Shown here: one piece after another, positions 1 to 8,320 of the stretch
Position numbering within the stretch: the first letter of the stretch is position 1
Layout of the letters: each line of letters opens with the position of its first letter
DNA from: a virus
Reading direction: 5' to 3' (one strand)
DNA length: 34,934 nt
IMG/VR virus record: IMGVR_UViG_3300047317_000797
Span: 1-34,934 of that record
The notes under the pieces: generated by a model
What the model saw: only the letters and a program-made list of their open reading frames with translations
Database searches by the model: none
Told to the model about the DNA's origin: nothing
Translations under genes and position numbers: made by a program

Positions 1-71
1 CACGCCACCGCTCCCACCACGAGCCCCCAGACTAGGGTGACGACCGCTATGAGGTGGTAGTTCGTCTTCAT
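1..71 (-). CDS. partial membrane or secreted protein, N-terminus only
   Basis: An ATG at 71 on the minus strand opens a reading frame that runs off the left edge without a stop. The 23 visible residues begin MKTNYH and continue as a hydrophobic stretch rich in Val, Leu and Ala, as in a transmembrane anchor or signal peptide. It would be transcribed divergently from the gene at 90. No Shine-Dalgarno site or clear -10 is visible, and the fragment is short, so it could be a chance frame. Confidence 0.35.
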   Translation of the reverse strand, partial: MKTNYHLIAVVTLVWGLVVGAVA

Positions 72-76
72 GGGGG

Positions 77-89
77 TATAGTGGTAGAC
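77..89 (+). promoter_or_regulatory. leaderless-type -10 element (TATAGT)
   Basis: TATAGT at 77-82 is followed by 7 nt and then the ATG at 90. A transcript from this -10 would begin at or next to the start codon, so the gene would be translated without a leader. No good -35 hexamer is visible. The same spacing recurs at other starts in the window. Confidence 0.5.
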
Positions 90-578
90 ATGCCAACAAG
101 AACTCGCACTCTTCGGCGGAAGCCGTCGATCCCCGACATGATCGGGGTGGTGCGGGAGTACCTGCTCAACCGCAGCATGCGGGAACGGGCCCAGTACCAC
201 GAGGGCCAGTTGAAGGGCGGCCTGATGGCCTTCCTGGAGCAGGCAGGGGAGGAGGACCCGGCGACGGGCCACCGCACCCTGGTGTTGGACACCCCTCTCC
301 CGTTCACGTCCTACCGGGGCGAACTGGCCGTGGAGAAGCACGTCTCTGGCATCCAACGACAGCGCCGGAAGGGCACCCTGGTCCTCAACGAGGAGCGGGC
401 GATGACCTTCCTGCGGCGTCGGCGGAAGCTGTGGGAGGAGTGCACGACCACCATCACGGTGATCAACGAGGATGCCCTCCTCGCTGCCAACTTCGAGAAG
501 CGGATCAGCGACGACGACCTCAACGCCCTGTACGACGAGGGTGATCCCACCTTCGCCTTTCAACTCCTGGAGGATTGA
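90..578 (+). CDS. conserved-looking phage protein of unknown function
   Basis: The product has 162 residues and no recognised domain. It is charged, with a basic N-terminus (MPTRTRTLRRK) and a basic segment around residues 100-115 (FLRRRRKLWEE); the C-terminus is acidic. An upstream in-frame GTG at 54 was passed over because ATG 90 sits 7 nt after a TATAGT -10 element and no Shine-Dalgarno site serves the earlier codon. It opens the plus-strand DNA-metabolism block and is followed 6 nt later by a ribbon-helix-helix gene, so a role in nucleic-acid handling is plausible, but that is only context. Confidence 0.75.
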   Translation: MPTRTRTLRRKPSIPDMIGVVREYLLNRSMRERAQYHEGQLKGGLMAFLEQAGEEDPATGHRTLVLDTPLPFTSYRGELAVEKHVSGIQRQRRKGTLVLNEERAMTFLRRRRKLWEECTTTITVINEDALLAANFEKRISDDDLNALYDEGDPTFAFQLLED

Positions 579-584
579 ACCACC

Positions 585-869
585 ATGCCCACTGCTACCA
601 AGAAGGCCCCTACCAAGGCCAGCGCCGTCAAGAAGACGGTGGCCCGACCGTCCACCAAGAAGGCGGTCACGCCGGCCCGAGCCAAGGTCGGCGGCCGCCC
701 CCGCGCCTACGACGAAGAGCGTCGTCAGATCCAGATCCGCCTGCCCGAGGATCTGCGCACCCGAGTCGATGAGGAGTCGGCTCGCCGTCGGGTGAGCAAG
801 AACTTCCTCATCGAGAAGATGATCGCGGACATGCTCCCCGTGTACGAGGGCCAGGATCTGAACCTCTGA
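585..869 (+). CDS. ribbon-helix-helix DNA-binding protein with histone-like basic tail
   Basis: The 94-residue product has two parts. Residues 1-45 are a low-complexity Lys/Ala/Pro tail with repeated TKKA-type units, like histone H1-like nucleoid proteins. Residues 47-85 look like a ribbon-helix-helix (Arc/CopG) fold: a short strand (QIQIRLPEDL) followed by two helices. Such proteins bind operators as dimers; the tail probably adds nonspecific DNA affinity. GGAGG lies 11 nt before the ATG. It sits in the early DNA-metabolism block, so an autoregulator or nucleoid-type protein is likely. The target is unknown. Confidence 0.8.
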   Translation: MPTATKKAPTKASAVKKTVARPSTKKAVTPARAKVGGRPRAYDEERRQIQIRLPEDLRTRVDEESARRRVSKNFLIEKMIADMLPVYEGQDLNL

Positions 870-896
870 GGTTGGTTTCCCGGTGGTTGTTCCTAG

Positions 897-910
897 TAAC
901 ATCCGCCGGG
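897..910 (+). promoter_or_regulatory. leaderless-type -10 element (TAACAT)
   Basis: TAACAT at 897-902 stands 8 nt before ATG 911. A TTGGTT at 872-877 could act as a -35 at a long 19-nt spacing. The following gene has no convincing Shine-Dalgarno site. Confidence 0.4.
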
Positions 911-1258
911 ATGACCGACCTCACAACTCCGCAGTGGGACAGGACCCAGTACACCCGCTGCAACACCTACGGACACTCGTGGTTCGACTACGACAACTCC
1001 GACTGGACGCCCCTGTTCGGTACCCCGCTCGTGCTGCGGTGCGAGCGGTGCGGGACGGAACGGCGGGACGTCATCGGATCCCAGGGTCAGGTCATCCAGC
1101 GCAACTACAGCTACCCCGAGGGCTACCGCTACGGCAAGGGTGAGCGTCCCGATCGAGCTCAGTTCCGCCTGATGCTGCTGGAGCAGCGCATCCGGGAGGC
1201 CCGCGCCGCTCGTGGTGAGGCGGTGCCGGCGGCCCGGAGGCGAGGACGGAGCGCATGA
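911..1258 (+). CDS. small zinc-ribbon-like protein
   Basis: The 115-residue product has Cys17, a His in TYGHSW and a CERCG pair at Cys44 and Cys47, which together could form one zinc site. The C-terminus is a basic tail ending in RRRGRS. A frame-compatible TTG at 872 was rejected in favour of ATG 911, which follows a TAACAT -10 element. The last four bases overlap the start of the next gene (ATGA). Small one-zinc proteins of this kind are common in actinophage early regions; function is unknown, and nucleic-acid binding is inferred from the fold and charge. Confidence 0.75.
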   Translation: MTDLTTPQWDRTQYTRCNTYGHSWFDYDNSDWTPLFGTPLVLRCERCGTERRDVIGSQGQVIQRNYSYPEGYRYGKGERPDRAQFRLMLLEQRIREARAARGEAVPAARRRGRSA

Positions 1259-1683
1259 GCGACGACAGCCCGGGGCTGGTGATGCCGCCGTCTCTGGACG
1301 AGCAGCACCCACCGCACCCACTGTCTGGTCTGACGCCGCCCGAGTACGCCTGTCCCGAGTGTGGCCGCCCCTTCACCACCAAGCAGGGCCTCGGACGTCA
1401 CCGCCTGTCGGCCCACGGGGTGAAGGGCAAGGCCACCCGGACCTTGCAGCGGCGCCAGGCCACGGCCTCGAAGGCCACCGCCTCGAAGGGGCGGGAGCAC
1501 CTGCGTCAGCTACTGTCCACCCCCTCGGTGCTGGAAGAGGACCCCCTGCACGCCGACGACGTGATGTTCGCGGTCATCAACATGCTGTACCCCCACGGTG
1601 TGATACCAACGAAGCATGTGCTGTCCCTCCTACGCTGGAGGGAGGCGACCGAACGCATGCTGAACGAGGTGATGGATGAGTGA
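1255..1683 (+). CDS. C2H2 zinc-finger protein
   Basis: The 142-residue product has a classical C2H2 finger at residues 33-54 with spacing C-x2-C-x12-H-x4-H (CPECG, then RHRLSAH), followed by a basic Thr/Ala/Lys linker and a helical C-terminal half. Single C2H2 fingers in bacteria and phages usually bind DNA, sometimes as partners of nucleases. The start overlaps the upstream stop by four bases and the end overlaps the next gene by eight, so it belongs to one translationally coupled operon. One copy of the GGTATCAC motif lies inside it at 1600-1607. Confidence 0.8.
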   Translation: MSDDSPGLVMPPSLDEQHPPHPLSGLTPPEYACPECGRPFTTKQGLGRHRLSAHGVKGKATRTLQRRQATASKATASKGREHLRQLLSTPSVLEEDPLHADDVMFAVINMLYPHGVIPTKHVLSLLRWREATERMLNEVMDE

Positions 1684-2107
1684 CCTACTCAAGGGGTTCG
1701 ATGACCTGGACTACCCCGGCCGGCGCAAGCCGGTCAACCGGGACGGTCCACGAGCGTCGATGGAAACCGAGGTATGGGATGCCAAACCCACCTTCTACCT
1801 CGTGCGCGGCGAGCGCCGCGAGTTCTTCTTCATCAGCGCGCTGGCCAAGGCCCTCGGCTACAGCGTGCAGTCGATCCGCTCCTGGGAGGACCAGGGCCTG
1901 CTGCCGAACTCCGGCTACCGCTCCCCCCGCACCAACGGGCGAGTGGCCGGGGGACGTTCGGACAAGGGCCGCCGGCTGTGGACTCGGGCGCAGATCGATG
2001 GGATACTCGCCCTTGCGAAGCGGCACCGGGTCATCCTCAACAAGAAGCCCCCGACGCCGGCCTTCGCAGCAGACGTAGCCCGTCTCTTCAACGAACTGCA
2101 CGGGTGA
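1676..2107 (+). CDS. MerR-like winged-helix DNA-binding protein
   Basis: The product has 143 residues. Residues 50-80 contain a helix-turn-helix followed by the MerR-type signature (SIRSWEDQGLLP), then a basic wing, and a second helix begins near RLWTRAQIDGI. MerR-like domains bind DNA through this HTH plus wing. There is no obvious ligand-binding or dimerisation region, so it may act as a small regulator or excisionase-like architectural factor rather than a classical MerR sensor. It overlaps the C2H2 gene by 8 bp and precedes the ssDNA-binding protein, which suggests early expression. Confidence 0.8.
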   Translation: MSDLLKGFDDLDYPGRRKPVNRDGPRASMETEVWDAKPTFYLVRGERREFFFISALAKALGYSVQSIRSWEDQGLLPNSGYRSPRTNGRVAGGRSDKGRRLWTRAQIDGILALAKRHRVILNKKPPTPAFAADVARLFNELHG

Positions 2108-2146
2108 CCACACCAACACACCCACCACCAGAAAGCACCGCCCAAC

Positions 2147-2935
2147 ATGCCGCCCACCAAGCGCATTGCGCGCACCCCCGCGCCCACCAAGCGCGTCTCC
2201 CGCCCCACCACTCCCGCTGCTCAGGCCGAGCCTGACGAAGACGACTTCCCGCAGGCCCCCGACACCGACGACGACGCCCCCCTCGAACAGCCCGCCGCCC
2301 GCAACGGCAACGGCGCCAAGCCCCGCTTGAAGCGAGGCTGGACCGGCGGCCAGCAGGTGATGGAGTCGACGTCGGACTACGCCCAGGCGTTCCGGCCCGA
2401 CGAGACGTCCCAGGTCGTCAAGTTCCTCGAAGACAGCCCCTACGCCAGCTTCCGCCGGCACTGGATCGAGGGCACCAACGACTCCGGCCAGCGCACCGTA
2501 CGGGCCTACACGTGCCCGCTGAGCTTCAACGAGGCCTGTCCGCTGTGCGAGGCCGGTGACCGCCCCCAGGCCGTCTCCTGCTTCAACGTGGCCCTGGTGT
2601 CCGAAGACGGCCAGGTGATCCTCAAGTCCTGGGAGGTCGGAGCTCGGCTCTTCAACGTGTTGAAGGGCTACGCCAACGACCCCAAGATCTCCCCGCTGTC
2701 CCGGCACTTCTTCCTGGTGTCGAAGACCGGCAAGAAGTCCAACACCCAGTACAACGTCAGCCCGGTGCGCAAGACCTCGCTCTCCGAGGACTACGACGTG
2801 ACGCCGCCCGAGGACGACGATCTCGCTCGGCTCACGCTCTACACCGAGGACATCGTCAAGGTCGAGCCGATCCGCCGGCTCCGGGAGTTGGCGCAGGAGC
2901 TCGTCGCGGATGACGGTGGCGGTTACGAGGGCTGA
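2147..2935 (+). CDS. gp32-like single-stranded DNA-binding protein
   Basis: The product has 262 residues. A disordered Lys/Pro then Asp/Glu-rich N-terminus (about 1-55) precedes a core resembling T4 gp32-like proteins found in actinophages. A probable zinc site is formed by Cys123, Cys131, Cys134 (CPLC) and Cys145. The following strands (ILKSWEVGARLFNVLKGY) are typical of the OB fold. The C-terminus is fairly acidic, as in SSBs that recruit partners. It would coat ssDNA during replication and recombination. It lies immediately before the polymerase gene, with a 5-bp gap, which supports this role. Confidence 0.8.
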   Translation: MPPTKRIARTPAPTKRVSRPTTPAAQAEPDEDDFPQAPDTDDDAPLEQPAARNGNGAKPRLKRGWTGGQQVMESTSDYAQAFRPDETSQVVKFLEDSPYASFRRHWIEGTNDSGQRTVRAYTCPLSFNEACPLCEAGDRPQAVSCFNVALVSEDGQVILKSWEVGARLFNVLKGYANDPKISPLSRHFFLVSKTGKKSNTQYNVSPVRKTSLSEDYDVTPPEDDDLARLTLYTEDIVKVEPIRRLRELAQELVADDGGGYEG

Positions 2936-2940
2936 TCGCC

Positions 2941-5016
2941 GTGCGCTTGCCGCACGTCATCACCGACATCGCTGAGGTTCACGACGCCGTCGAGCGCTTG
3001 TCTCGGTCCGATGTCGTGTGCATCGACGTCGAGACGAGGGAGAAGGTCAAGGACAACCCCAACCCTCGTACCAATGAGGTGACCTGGCTCGGTATCGGGG
3101 GCCCGGGCCAGGTCTACCTCATTCCACTCAGTCATCCCAAGGGTGTCACGCTGGTTCGGGAGCACAGGGACAAGACGCCCGCCTGCATGCTCTACGGCGC
3201 CGACGACCCTCGAAGCAAGACCAAGACCGGCAAGATCTCCATGCGTTTGGTCGACCACACCGTGCCGGCCACCTTTGCGACACCGCCGGTTCAACTGAGC
3301 CCCGCCGCCGTGTTCGAGGCCGTCCGCCCCCTGCTGTTCAGCGATCGGGCCAAGTTGGGGCACAACGTCAAGTTCGATCTCCAGACGGTCGCCAAGTACT
3401 ACGACGGTGAGATCCCACCGGGCCCGTACCACGACACGATCCTGATCCGCCACGTCCTGACGGAGAACCTGCCCGACTACACCCTCAAGACGCTGACGAT
3501 GGACTGGCTGGGCATCCCCCTGCACCGGCGCAAGCGCTTCTACCCCAACCTCGGCAAGGCCGGCGTCGACTTCTTCGGCCTCGATGAGGTGGCCCGCTAT
3601 CTGGCCAAGGACATCCGCTACTGCTGGTTGCAGTTCCAGTTCTTCTACCCACGGCTGATCGCTCGCGGGCTGCAACCGATCTACGACTTCGAGATGTCGG
3701 TGTACCCGGTGCTGATGGACATCGAGCAGGCCGGGTTCTGCGTGGACGGATCAAACCTGGGTCAGGTCAAAGCCAACCTGGAGCAGCGCCTCCGTGAGCT
3801 CGAAGAGCAGTGCTGGATCGCCGCCGGCGGCCAGTTCCCGCTGTCCAACACCGACGCCAAGCGCTGGGTCATGTTCGGGCACGGCAAGCCGGCGCCGACC
3901 TGGGACCTGGACAAGGAGCGCAAGATCCCGGGCACCAAGCTGCGCAGCCAGAACTTGCGAGCGCTCAGCCTCACCGAGGAGACGAAGGTCCCCCAGGTCA
4001 CCCAGGCCGTGCTCAAGTACTACGCCGACCGGGGCAACCACATGGCCGAGTGGTTCCTGGAGTGGTCGCTGCTGGAGAAGTTGCGGGGCACGTTCGTGGA
4101 GGGGCTGAGCAAGATGCTGACGCCCCACGAACGCGGCCTACCGACGATCCACACCTCATTCAAGCAACACGGCACCGTGACGGGCCGTCTCTCAAGTGCC
4201 AGCCCTAACCTCCAGCAGCTTCCTCGGGGCTCGCGGATCCGGGACCTGTTCGTGGCCGGGCCCGGCCACGTGCTGATCGTGGCCGACTACGACCAGATCG
4301 AGCTCCGCTGCGTGGCTCACCAGAGCGGCGACCCGGTGATGACCCAGGTCTTCAAACAGGGGTCTGACATCCACGCCCAGGCCACGGCGGCCGCGTTGCG
4401 GATCCCCGTCGGGGACGTGACGCCGGACTTGCGCCAGGTTGGCAAGACGCTCAACTTCGCCACCCTCTACGGCGCCACCAAGGGCAAGATCGCCTCGGTG
4501 GCCGGCGGTTCCGAAGCCCGCGGCCAGCAGTTCCTCGACCGCTACTACGCCCAGTTCGCCGCCCTCAAGCCGTGGAAGGCCCGCATGTTGCGGGAAGCCC
4601 GAGCTCGTGGTGACCGTGCCAACTTCATCTCCCAACCGCCAGCGGTGCTGATCCCCCCGATCGGGCGCCTGCGGAGGCTTCCGGACCTCTACAACCCCGA
4701 GGACTGGAAGCGTTGGCGGGCGGAGCGTCAGGCGATCAACGCCATCATCCAGGGCTTCGCCTCCAACATCACGAAGATGGCCATGTTGGGCCTGCACTCC
4801 AACCTGGCTGAGTTGCCAGCGTGGATGGTGGTCCAGGTGCACGACGAGATCGTTGTCTGTTGCCAGGAGGACTGGGTGGATGAGGTTCTTCCCATCGTCG
4901 TCTCTACGATGGGAGACATCAGAGACAGCGATGGCGGCCCCATCCTGGGGGACGAGATCCCGTTGCTGGCCTCGGCAGGAGTTGGTTACTCGTGGTCGCA
5001 GGCGAAGGGCAAATGA
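2941..5016 (+). CDS. polA: family A DNA polymerase with 3'-5' exonuclease domain
   Basis: The product has 691 residues and starts with GTG. The proofreading domain shows Exo I (Asp29 and Glu31 in CIDVET), Exo II (HNVKFD, Asp146) and Exo III (YLAKD, Asp224). The polymerase domain shows motif A (DYDQIELR, Asp449), motif B with Arg498, Lys502, Phe506 and Tyr510 in the O-helix, and motif C (HDE, residues 634-636). There is no 5' nuclease domain, as usual for phage Pol I types. All catalytic residues are present. Phe506 corresponds to the Phe that favours dNTPs over ddNTPs in E. coli Pol I. It would be the replicative polymerase. Confidence 0.97.
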   Translation: MRLPHVITDIAEVHDAVERLSRSDVVCIDVETREKVKDNPNPRTNEVTWLGIGGPGQVYLIPLSHPKGVTLVREHRDKTPACMLYGADDPRSKTKTGKISMRLVDHTVPATFATPPVQLSPAAVFEAVRPLLFSDRAKLGHNVKFDLQTVAKYYDGEIPPGPYHDTILIRHVLTENLPDYTLKTLTMDWLGIPLHRRKRFYPNLGKAGVDFFGLDEVARYLAKDIRYCWLQFQFFYPRLIARGLQPIYDFEMSVYPVLMDIEQAGFCVDGSNLGQVKANLEQRLRELEEQCWIAAGGQFPLSNTDAKRWVMFGHGKPAPTWDLDKERKIPGTKLRSQNLRALSLTEETKVPQVTQAVLKYYADRGNHMAEWFLEWSLLEKLRGTFVEGLSKMLTPHERGLPTIHTSFKQHGTVTGRLSSASPNLQQLPRGSRIRDLFVAGPGHVLIVADYDQIELRCVAHQSGDPVMTQVFKQGSDIHAQATAAALRIPVGDVTPDLRQVGKTLNFATLYGATKGKIASVAGGSEARGQQFLDRYYAQFAALKPWKARMLREARARGDRANFISQPPAVLIPPIGRLRRLPDLYNPEDWKRWRAERQAINAIIQGFASNITKMAMLGLHSNLAELPAWMVVQVHDEIVVCCQEDWVDEVLPIVVSTMGDIRDSDGGPILGDEIPLLASAGVGYSWSQAKGK

Positions 5017-5270
5017 CGAGCTCGTGTCAGCACGATGGTCAGACCTGCCCGTTCTGCGAGTCCTGTGTTACTTTGATGCTCATGGCCCTCGGTGTCCTGG
5101 ACCGTGCGACCATCGTGGAAGTGACCTCGCTGGCTGACGCTTACGCCGAGGGAGTTGCTAGCTCCCTGGCTGACGTCGAATCGCCCGAGGCGCTCCTCGA
5201 AGGCCTGTCCGGTGCCTTCATCTCGTTTCTCGTTGAAGCGTCGCGGTTGGTCCATACTCTCCAGTCGTGA
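5013..5270 (+). CDS. small Cys-rich protein of unknown function
   Basis: The 85-residue product starts at ATG 5013, overlapping the polymerase stop (ATGA). The N-terminus holds four Cys within 14 residues (C-x6-C-x2-C-x2-C) and a His, which could bind zinc; the rest is a predicted helical segment of alternating Ala, Leu and Glu. Upstream in-frame GTG 4992 lies inside the polymerase gene and was not used. Coupling to the polymerase suggests a replication-associated accessory protein, but no family was recognised. Confidence 0.65.
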   Translation: MTSSCQHDGQTCPFCESCVTLMLMALGVLDRATIVEVTSLADAYAEGVASSLADVESPEALLEGLSGAFISFLVEASRLVHTLQS

Positions 5271-5713
5271 CTGACAACTCAGCGTGGTACCAACGAGCGC
5301 TGGCCCGAGCACGCGGCCAAGAGGCCCCTCGACCGCAACCCCAGCCGGTGCAGCAGTCGTGGAACGGCGTGGTCACGTACCCCACCAGCACGAATGGCAA
5401 CACCTACTACACCTACGCCCCACAAACTCAAACCCCGGTTAGGCAGGAACCGCCACCACCTCCCCCCACCGGGCAGAAGCAGGAGTCGGTGTCGACCACG
5501 CAACTCCTCCAGATGCAGGAGGCCACCGGTCGGGCCACCCCGGGTGAGGGTGCCCGGCTCAACCCGGATCCGTGCCCCAACTGCGGGGCAGCGCTGTTCT
5601 TCGAGGATCTGTCGGGGAAGAAGCGACGGGGCCCGCCACCAGCACCGCACTGCTTCACATGTGGATACAACGGTCTGTTCGAGCAAGGGCAGGCGAGCTC
5701 CTGGGGGGCGTAG
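5267..5713 (+). CDS. Pro/Gln-rich protein with C-terminal zinc ribbon
   Basis: The 148-residue product begins with GTG overlapping the upstream stop (GTGA). Residues 20-75 are a disordered linker rich in Pro, Gln and Thr, including a run of six Pro. The C-terminus has two CxxC pairs (CPNCG and CFTCG) about 26 residues apart, a zinc ribbon. Proteins of this design often dock onto nucleic acids or polymerases through the ribbon. A TACTCT element 6 nt before the GTG could allow separate leaderless expression. Confidence 0.7.
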   Translation: MTDNSAWYQRALARARGQEAPRPQPQPVQQSWNGVVTYPTSTNGNTYYTYAPQTQTPVRQEPPPPPPTGQKQESVSTTQLLQMQEATGRATPGEGARLNPDPCPNCGAALFFEDLSGKKRRGPPPAPHCFTCGYNGLFEQGQASSWGA

Positions 5714-5722
5714 CATCCCGGC
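5711..5722 (+). promoter_or_regulatory. leaderless-type -10 element (TAGCAT) before recA-like gene
   Basis: TAGCAT at 5711-5716 ends 6 nt before GTG 5723, and no Shine-Dalgarno site is present in the 9-bp gap. The hexamer overlaps the upstream TAG stop codon, which weakens the case for it being a promoter by itself; the repeated pattern elsewhere in the window is the main support. Confidence 0.4.
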
Positions 5723-6784
5723 GTGCCCGCCCAAGCCGCCCCCGCCCGCCCCGACATCGATGAGATCATCGGCCGGATCAACAAGCGTCTCAAGTCAGAG
5801 ACGCTGCGCTACGCCAACACCGTCCAGACCTTCACCCGCACCTCCACCGGCTCCCTGGCCTTCGACCTGGCCCTGGGCGGCGGTTGGCCCCTCAACGTGT
5901 GGAACGAGATCATCGGCCTGGAGTCCCACGGCAAGACCGTGATGGCCATCAAGACGGTGGCCGCGGCTCAGGTCGAGCCCGACCACCGCACCCTGTGGAT
6001 CGCCAGCGAGGACTTCAACGTCCCGTGGGCCGAGGCCCTGGGCGCCGACACCAGCCGCATCGTCCTGGCCGAGACGAACATCATGGAGGACGCCTACGGG
6101 ATCATGATCGAGGGCCTGGACTCCAAGGCCTTCGACGCCATCGTGCTGGACTCCGACCCGGCGCTGGTGCCCCGGGCCGAGGAGGAGGCCACGATGGACG
6201 ACTGGGTGGTCGGCCTGGGAGCTCGCCTGACCAACAAGCTGATGCGCAAGTCCACCCCCTCGCAGCGGCGCCTGGTGGGCGAGCGCGACTGCCTGTGCCT
6301 GATCATCAACCAGTGGCGGGACTCGATCACGTCGTTCGGGGATCCCCGCACCACGCCGGGCGGCAAGGGCAAGAACTTCTCGTACTTCACCCGCGTCGAG
6401 GTGGCCCGGGACGGCTTCATCGACGGCCCCAACAAGGTCAAGGTGGGCCAGACGATCAAGATGCGCACGATGAAGAACAAGACGGCCCCGCCGCACCGGG
6501 TGGCCGTCACCGACTTCTACTTCGATGACCACTTCCCGTTCGTCGCCGGCCAGTACGACTCGGTGGCCGAGGTCTGGAACATCGCCACCACCTACGGCAT
6601 CATCGAGCGCCGGGGCAGCCGCTACTACTACCAGGACCAGGAGTGGGTGGGGAAGGATCCCGTTCTTGCCAGTTTGCGTGAGGATCTGGGGTTCCAACGG
6701 GAGATCGACGCCCACGTCCGTCACCACGTCCTCGGTACCCCGTTGCCGGCGAAGGCCAAGAAGCGCCTGGTCCGGGTCAAGTGA
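5723..6784 (+). CDS. RecA-like recombinase/ATPase
   Basis: The 353-residue product has the RecA core: Walker A at 65-72 (GLESHGKT), Walker B at 137-143 (FDAIVLD), and the L1/L2-type region INQWR (195-199) followed by a TTPGGKG segment that matches the ETTTGGNAL region of RecA in position. Length matches bacterial RecA. It would form ATP-dependent filaments on ssDNA for strand exchange. The chain is divergent from host RecA and lacks the standard acidic C-terminal tail, as phage UvsX/RecA-like proteins do. It overlaps the next nuclease gene by four bases, forming a recombination cassette. Confidence 0.9.
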   Translation: MPAQAAPARPDIDEIIGRINKRLKSETLRYANTVQTFTRTSTGSLAFDLALGGGWPLNVWNEIIGLESHGKTVMAIKTVAAAQVEPDHRTLWIASEDFNVPWAEALGADTSRIVLAETNIMEDAYGIMIEGLDSKAFDAIVLDSDPALVPRAEEEATMDDWVVGLGARLTNKLMRKSTPSQRRLVGERDCLCLIINQWRDSITSFGDPRTTPGGKGKNFSYFTRVEVARDGFIDGPNKVKVGQTIKMRTMKNKTAPPHRVAVTDFYFDDHFPFVAGQYDSVAEVWNIATTYGIIERRGSRYYYQDQEWVGKDPVLASLREDLGFQREIDAHVRHHVLGTPLPAKAKKRLVRVK

Positions 6785-7080
6785 AGCCGTGGGAGAAGCA
6801 GGAGAAGGATCTCGCCCGGCGACGGGCCGGTGCTCGTACGCGAGGTTCCGGCAGCGGCTGGCGACAGCGCAACGACGTACGCGAGGGGCGCCGGATCCTC
6901 TGGGAGTGCAAGCAGACGGCCGGTATCAGCATCTCCGTGAGCCTGGCGGTGTGGAACTCATTGCGGAAGAACGCCATGATGGAGGGCGCGATGCCGGCCC
7001 TGGCGATCCGGATCGGTGACACCGATCTCGTTGTGATAACACAGGACGACTTCGATGAGATGAGGCCTCCTGATGCGTGA
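6781..7080 (+). CDS. PD-(D/E)xK nuclease, Hjc-like Holliday junction resolvase candidate
   Basis: The 99-residue product starts at GTG 6781, overlapping the recA-like stop. The order of motifs fits small PD-(D/E)xK enzymes: an N-terminal Glu (Glu8), a Gly/Ser-rich loop with basic residues (RGSGSGW), Asp32 in NDV, and E-x-K at Glu42 and Lys44 (WECK). Small phage proteins with this layout are often annotated as Holliday junction resolvases. The position between a RecA-like and a Cas4-like gene supports recombination. The exact substrate is not shown by the sequence. A near-palindrome, TGTGATAACACA, lies inside it at 7032-7043. Confidence 0.75.
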   Translation: MKPWEKQEKDLARRRAGARTRGSGSGWRQRNDVREGRRILWECKQTAGISISVSLAVWNSLRKNAMMEGAMPALAIRIGDTDLVVITQDDFDEMRPPDA

Positions 7081-7318
7081 CGACTACCCCACCCGCAACG
7101 GCGCTCCCCGCCACGTCTGGGAGATCCAGGCCTCCGAGCAGGTCACCGACAACGACCACAAGCGCACGTACTGGGCCAACGTCCACACCGCCGTGATCAC
7201 GTCGTCGCTGGAGCGAGCCATCGACCTGTTCCGCACCAAGCACCCTGACGCCGTGCTGCACCGCGTCGAGCGCCGGAACTACATGGGTCGGGACACCATC
7301 ATCGTGGACCAGGAGTAG
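7073..7318 (+). CDS. small protein of unknown function
   Basis: The 81-residue product starts at ATG 7073, overlapping the previous gene by eight bases. It is mixed alpha/beta in character, with a strand-like centre (YWANVHTAVITSSLERAIDL) and a C-terminus ending in DTIIVDQE. No family was recognised. Its place between two nuclease genes suggests it travels with the recombination module. Confidence 0.7.
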   Translation: MRDDYPTRNGAPRHVWEIQASEQVTDNDHKRTYWANVHTAVITSSLERAIDLFRTKHPDAVLHRVERRNYMGRDTIIVDQE

Positions 7319-7321
7319 CCC

Positions 7322-8320
7322 ATGACCAGGCTGATCCGCCCATCAGCCCTCAAGCGCCTCAAAGACACCTATCGCAGCGACGAGGGGGTCCTGCTGCCGC
7401 ACCTGGAGCGCCACGTGATGCGCTCGGGGTTCGAGGCCCGCCCTGACGACCACTCGATGCACCACATGCACCCCTCCGACCTGGCCAAGCACGACTGGTG
7501 CGGTCGGCACGACTACTACCGCATCACCGACGCCCCCGTTGACCGCACGAGCCAGGCCAACCCCAGCTTCCGGATGGCCAACGCCTTCGCTGAGGGCCAC
7601 ACGATCCACGGCAAGTATCAGACGTGGCTGTGGGAGATGGGGGTGTTGTGGGGGGACTGGCAGTGCCTGGAGTGCGGCCACCGGTGGGGCGCTCTCTCGC
7701 CCAAGGTGTGCCAGTTCTGTCTGAGCCCCCGCCTCGTGTACCGAGAACTCCCGATGCGCCACAAGAACTACCTCGTGGAGGGCCACGCTGACGCTGCCGT
7801 CCACCTGGAGGACTGGCGGGGCCTGGTCGAGATCAAGTCGATCGGCATCCAGACCCTGCGGTTCGAGGCCCCCCGCCTCTACCAGCAGTACCAGGATGGT
7901 ACGTCGGCCGAGGAGATCTGGTTCAACATCAAGCGTCCCCTGCCCAGCCACATGCGCCAGGGCCAGTACTACCTCTGGATGTCGTTCCCCCGCTACGAGC
8001 AGATCTGCTTCATCTACGAGTCGAAGTTCACCCAGCAGACCAAGGAGTTCGTGGTCGGCTACAACAAGGACTACATCGCTGCCCGCCTGGACGATGTCCG
8101 CGAGGTGGCGCAGGGAGTCCGCACTGGTATCACACCGGAACGTCCGTCATGGGCCGAGGATGCGCAGGTCAAGATCTGTCGCTCCTGTGAGTACCGCCGA
8201 ACGTGCTGGAACATCGGAGCACCCAATGGAAACGCCGCCCAAGAAGAAGTACATCCGCCAACGGTCGTCGTCCAACGCACCAACGCCGCCAAGCGGAGGA
8301 GGACCCTTCGCCCGTCCTGA
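7322..8320 (+). CDS. Cas4/RecB-like PD-(D/E)xK exonuclease with iron-sulphur cysteines
   Basis: The 332-residue product has a RecB/Cas4-type nuclease core: Asp157 in EGHADA and the E-x-K motif at Glu170 and Lys172 (LVEIKS). One N-terminal Cys (Cys60, DWCGR) and three C-terminal Cys (286, 289 and 295, in CRSCEYRRTC) match the 4Fe-4S layout of Cas4 and AddB. A second zinc ribbon (Cys115, 118, 130 and 133) is inserted between the N-terminal Cys and the nuclease core. It probably processes DNA ends for the RecA-like protein. No CRISPR genes are nearby, so this is the phage-recombination kind of Cas4. GGAG lies close before the ATG. Confidence 0.88.
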   Translation: MTRLIRPSALKRLKDTYRSDEGVLLPHLERHVMRSGFEARPDDHSMHHMHPSDLAKHDWCGRHDYYRITDAPVDRTSQANPSFRMANAFAEGHTIHGKYQTWLWEMGVLWGDWQCLECGHRWGALSPKVCQFCLSPRLVYRELPMRHKNYLVEGHADAAVHLEDWRGLVEIKSIGIQTLRFEAPRLYQQYQDGTSAEEIWFNIKRPLPSHMRQGQYYLWMSFPRYEQICFIYESKFTQQTKEFVVGYNKDYIAARLDDVREVAQGVRTGITPERPSWAEDAQVKICRSCEYRRTCWNIGAPNGNAAQEEVHPPTVVVQRTNAAKRRRTLRPS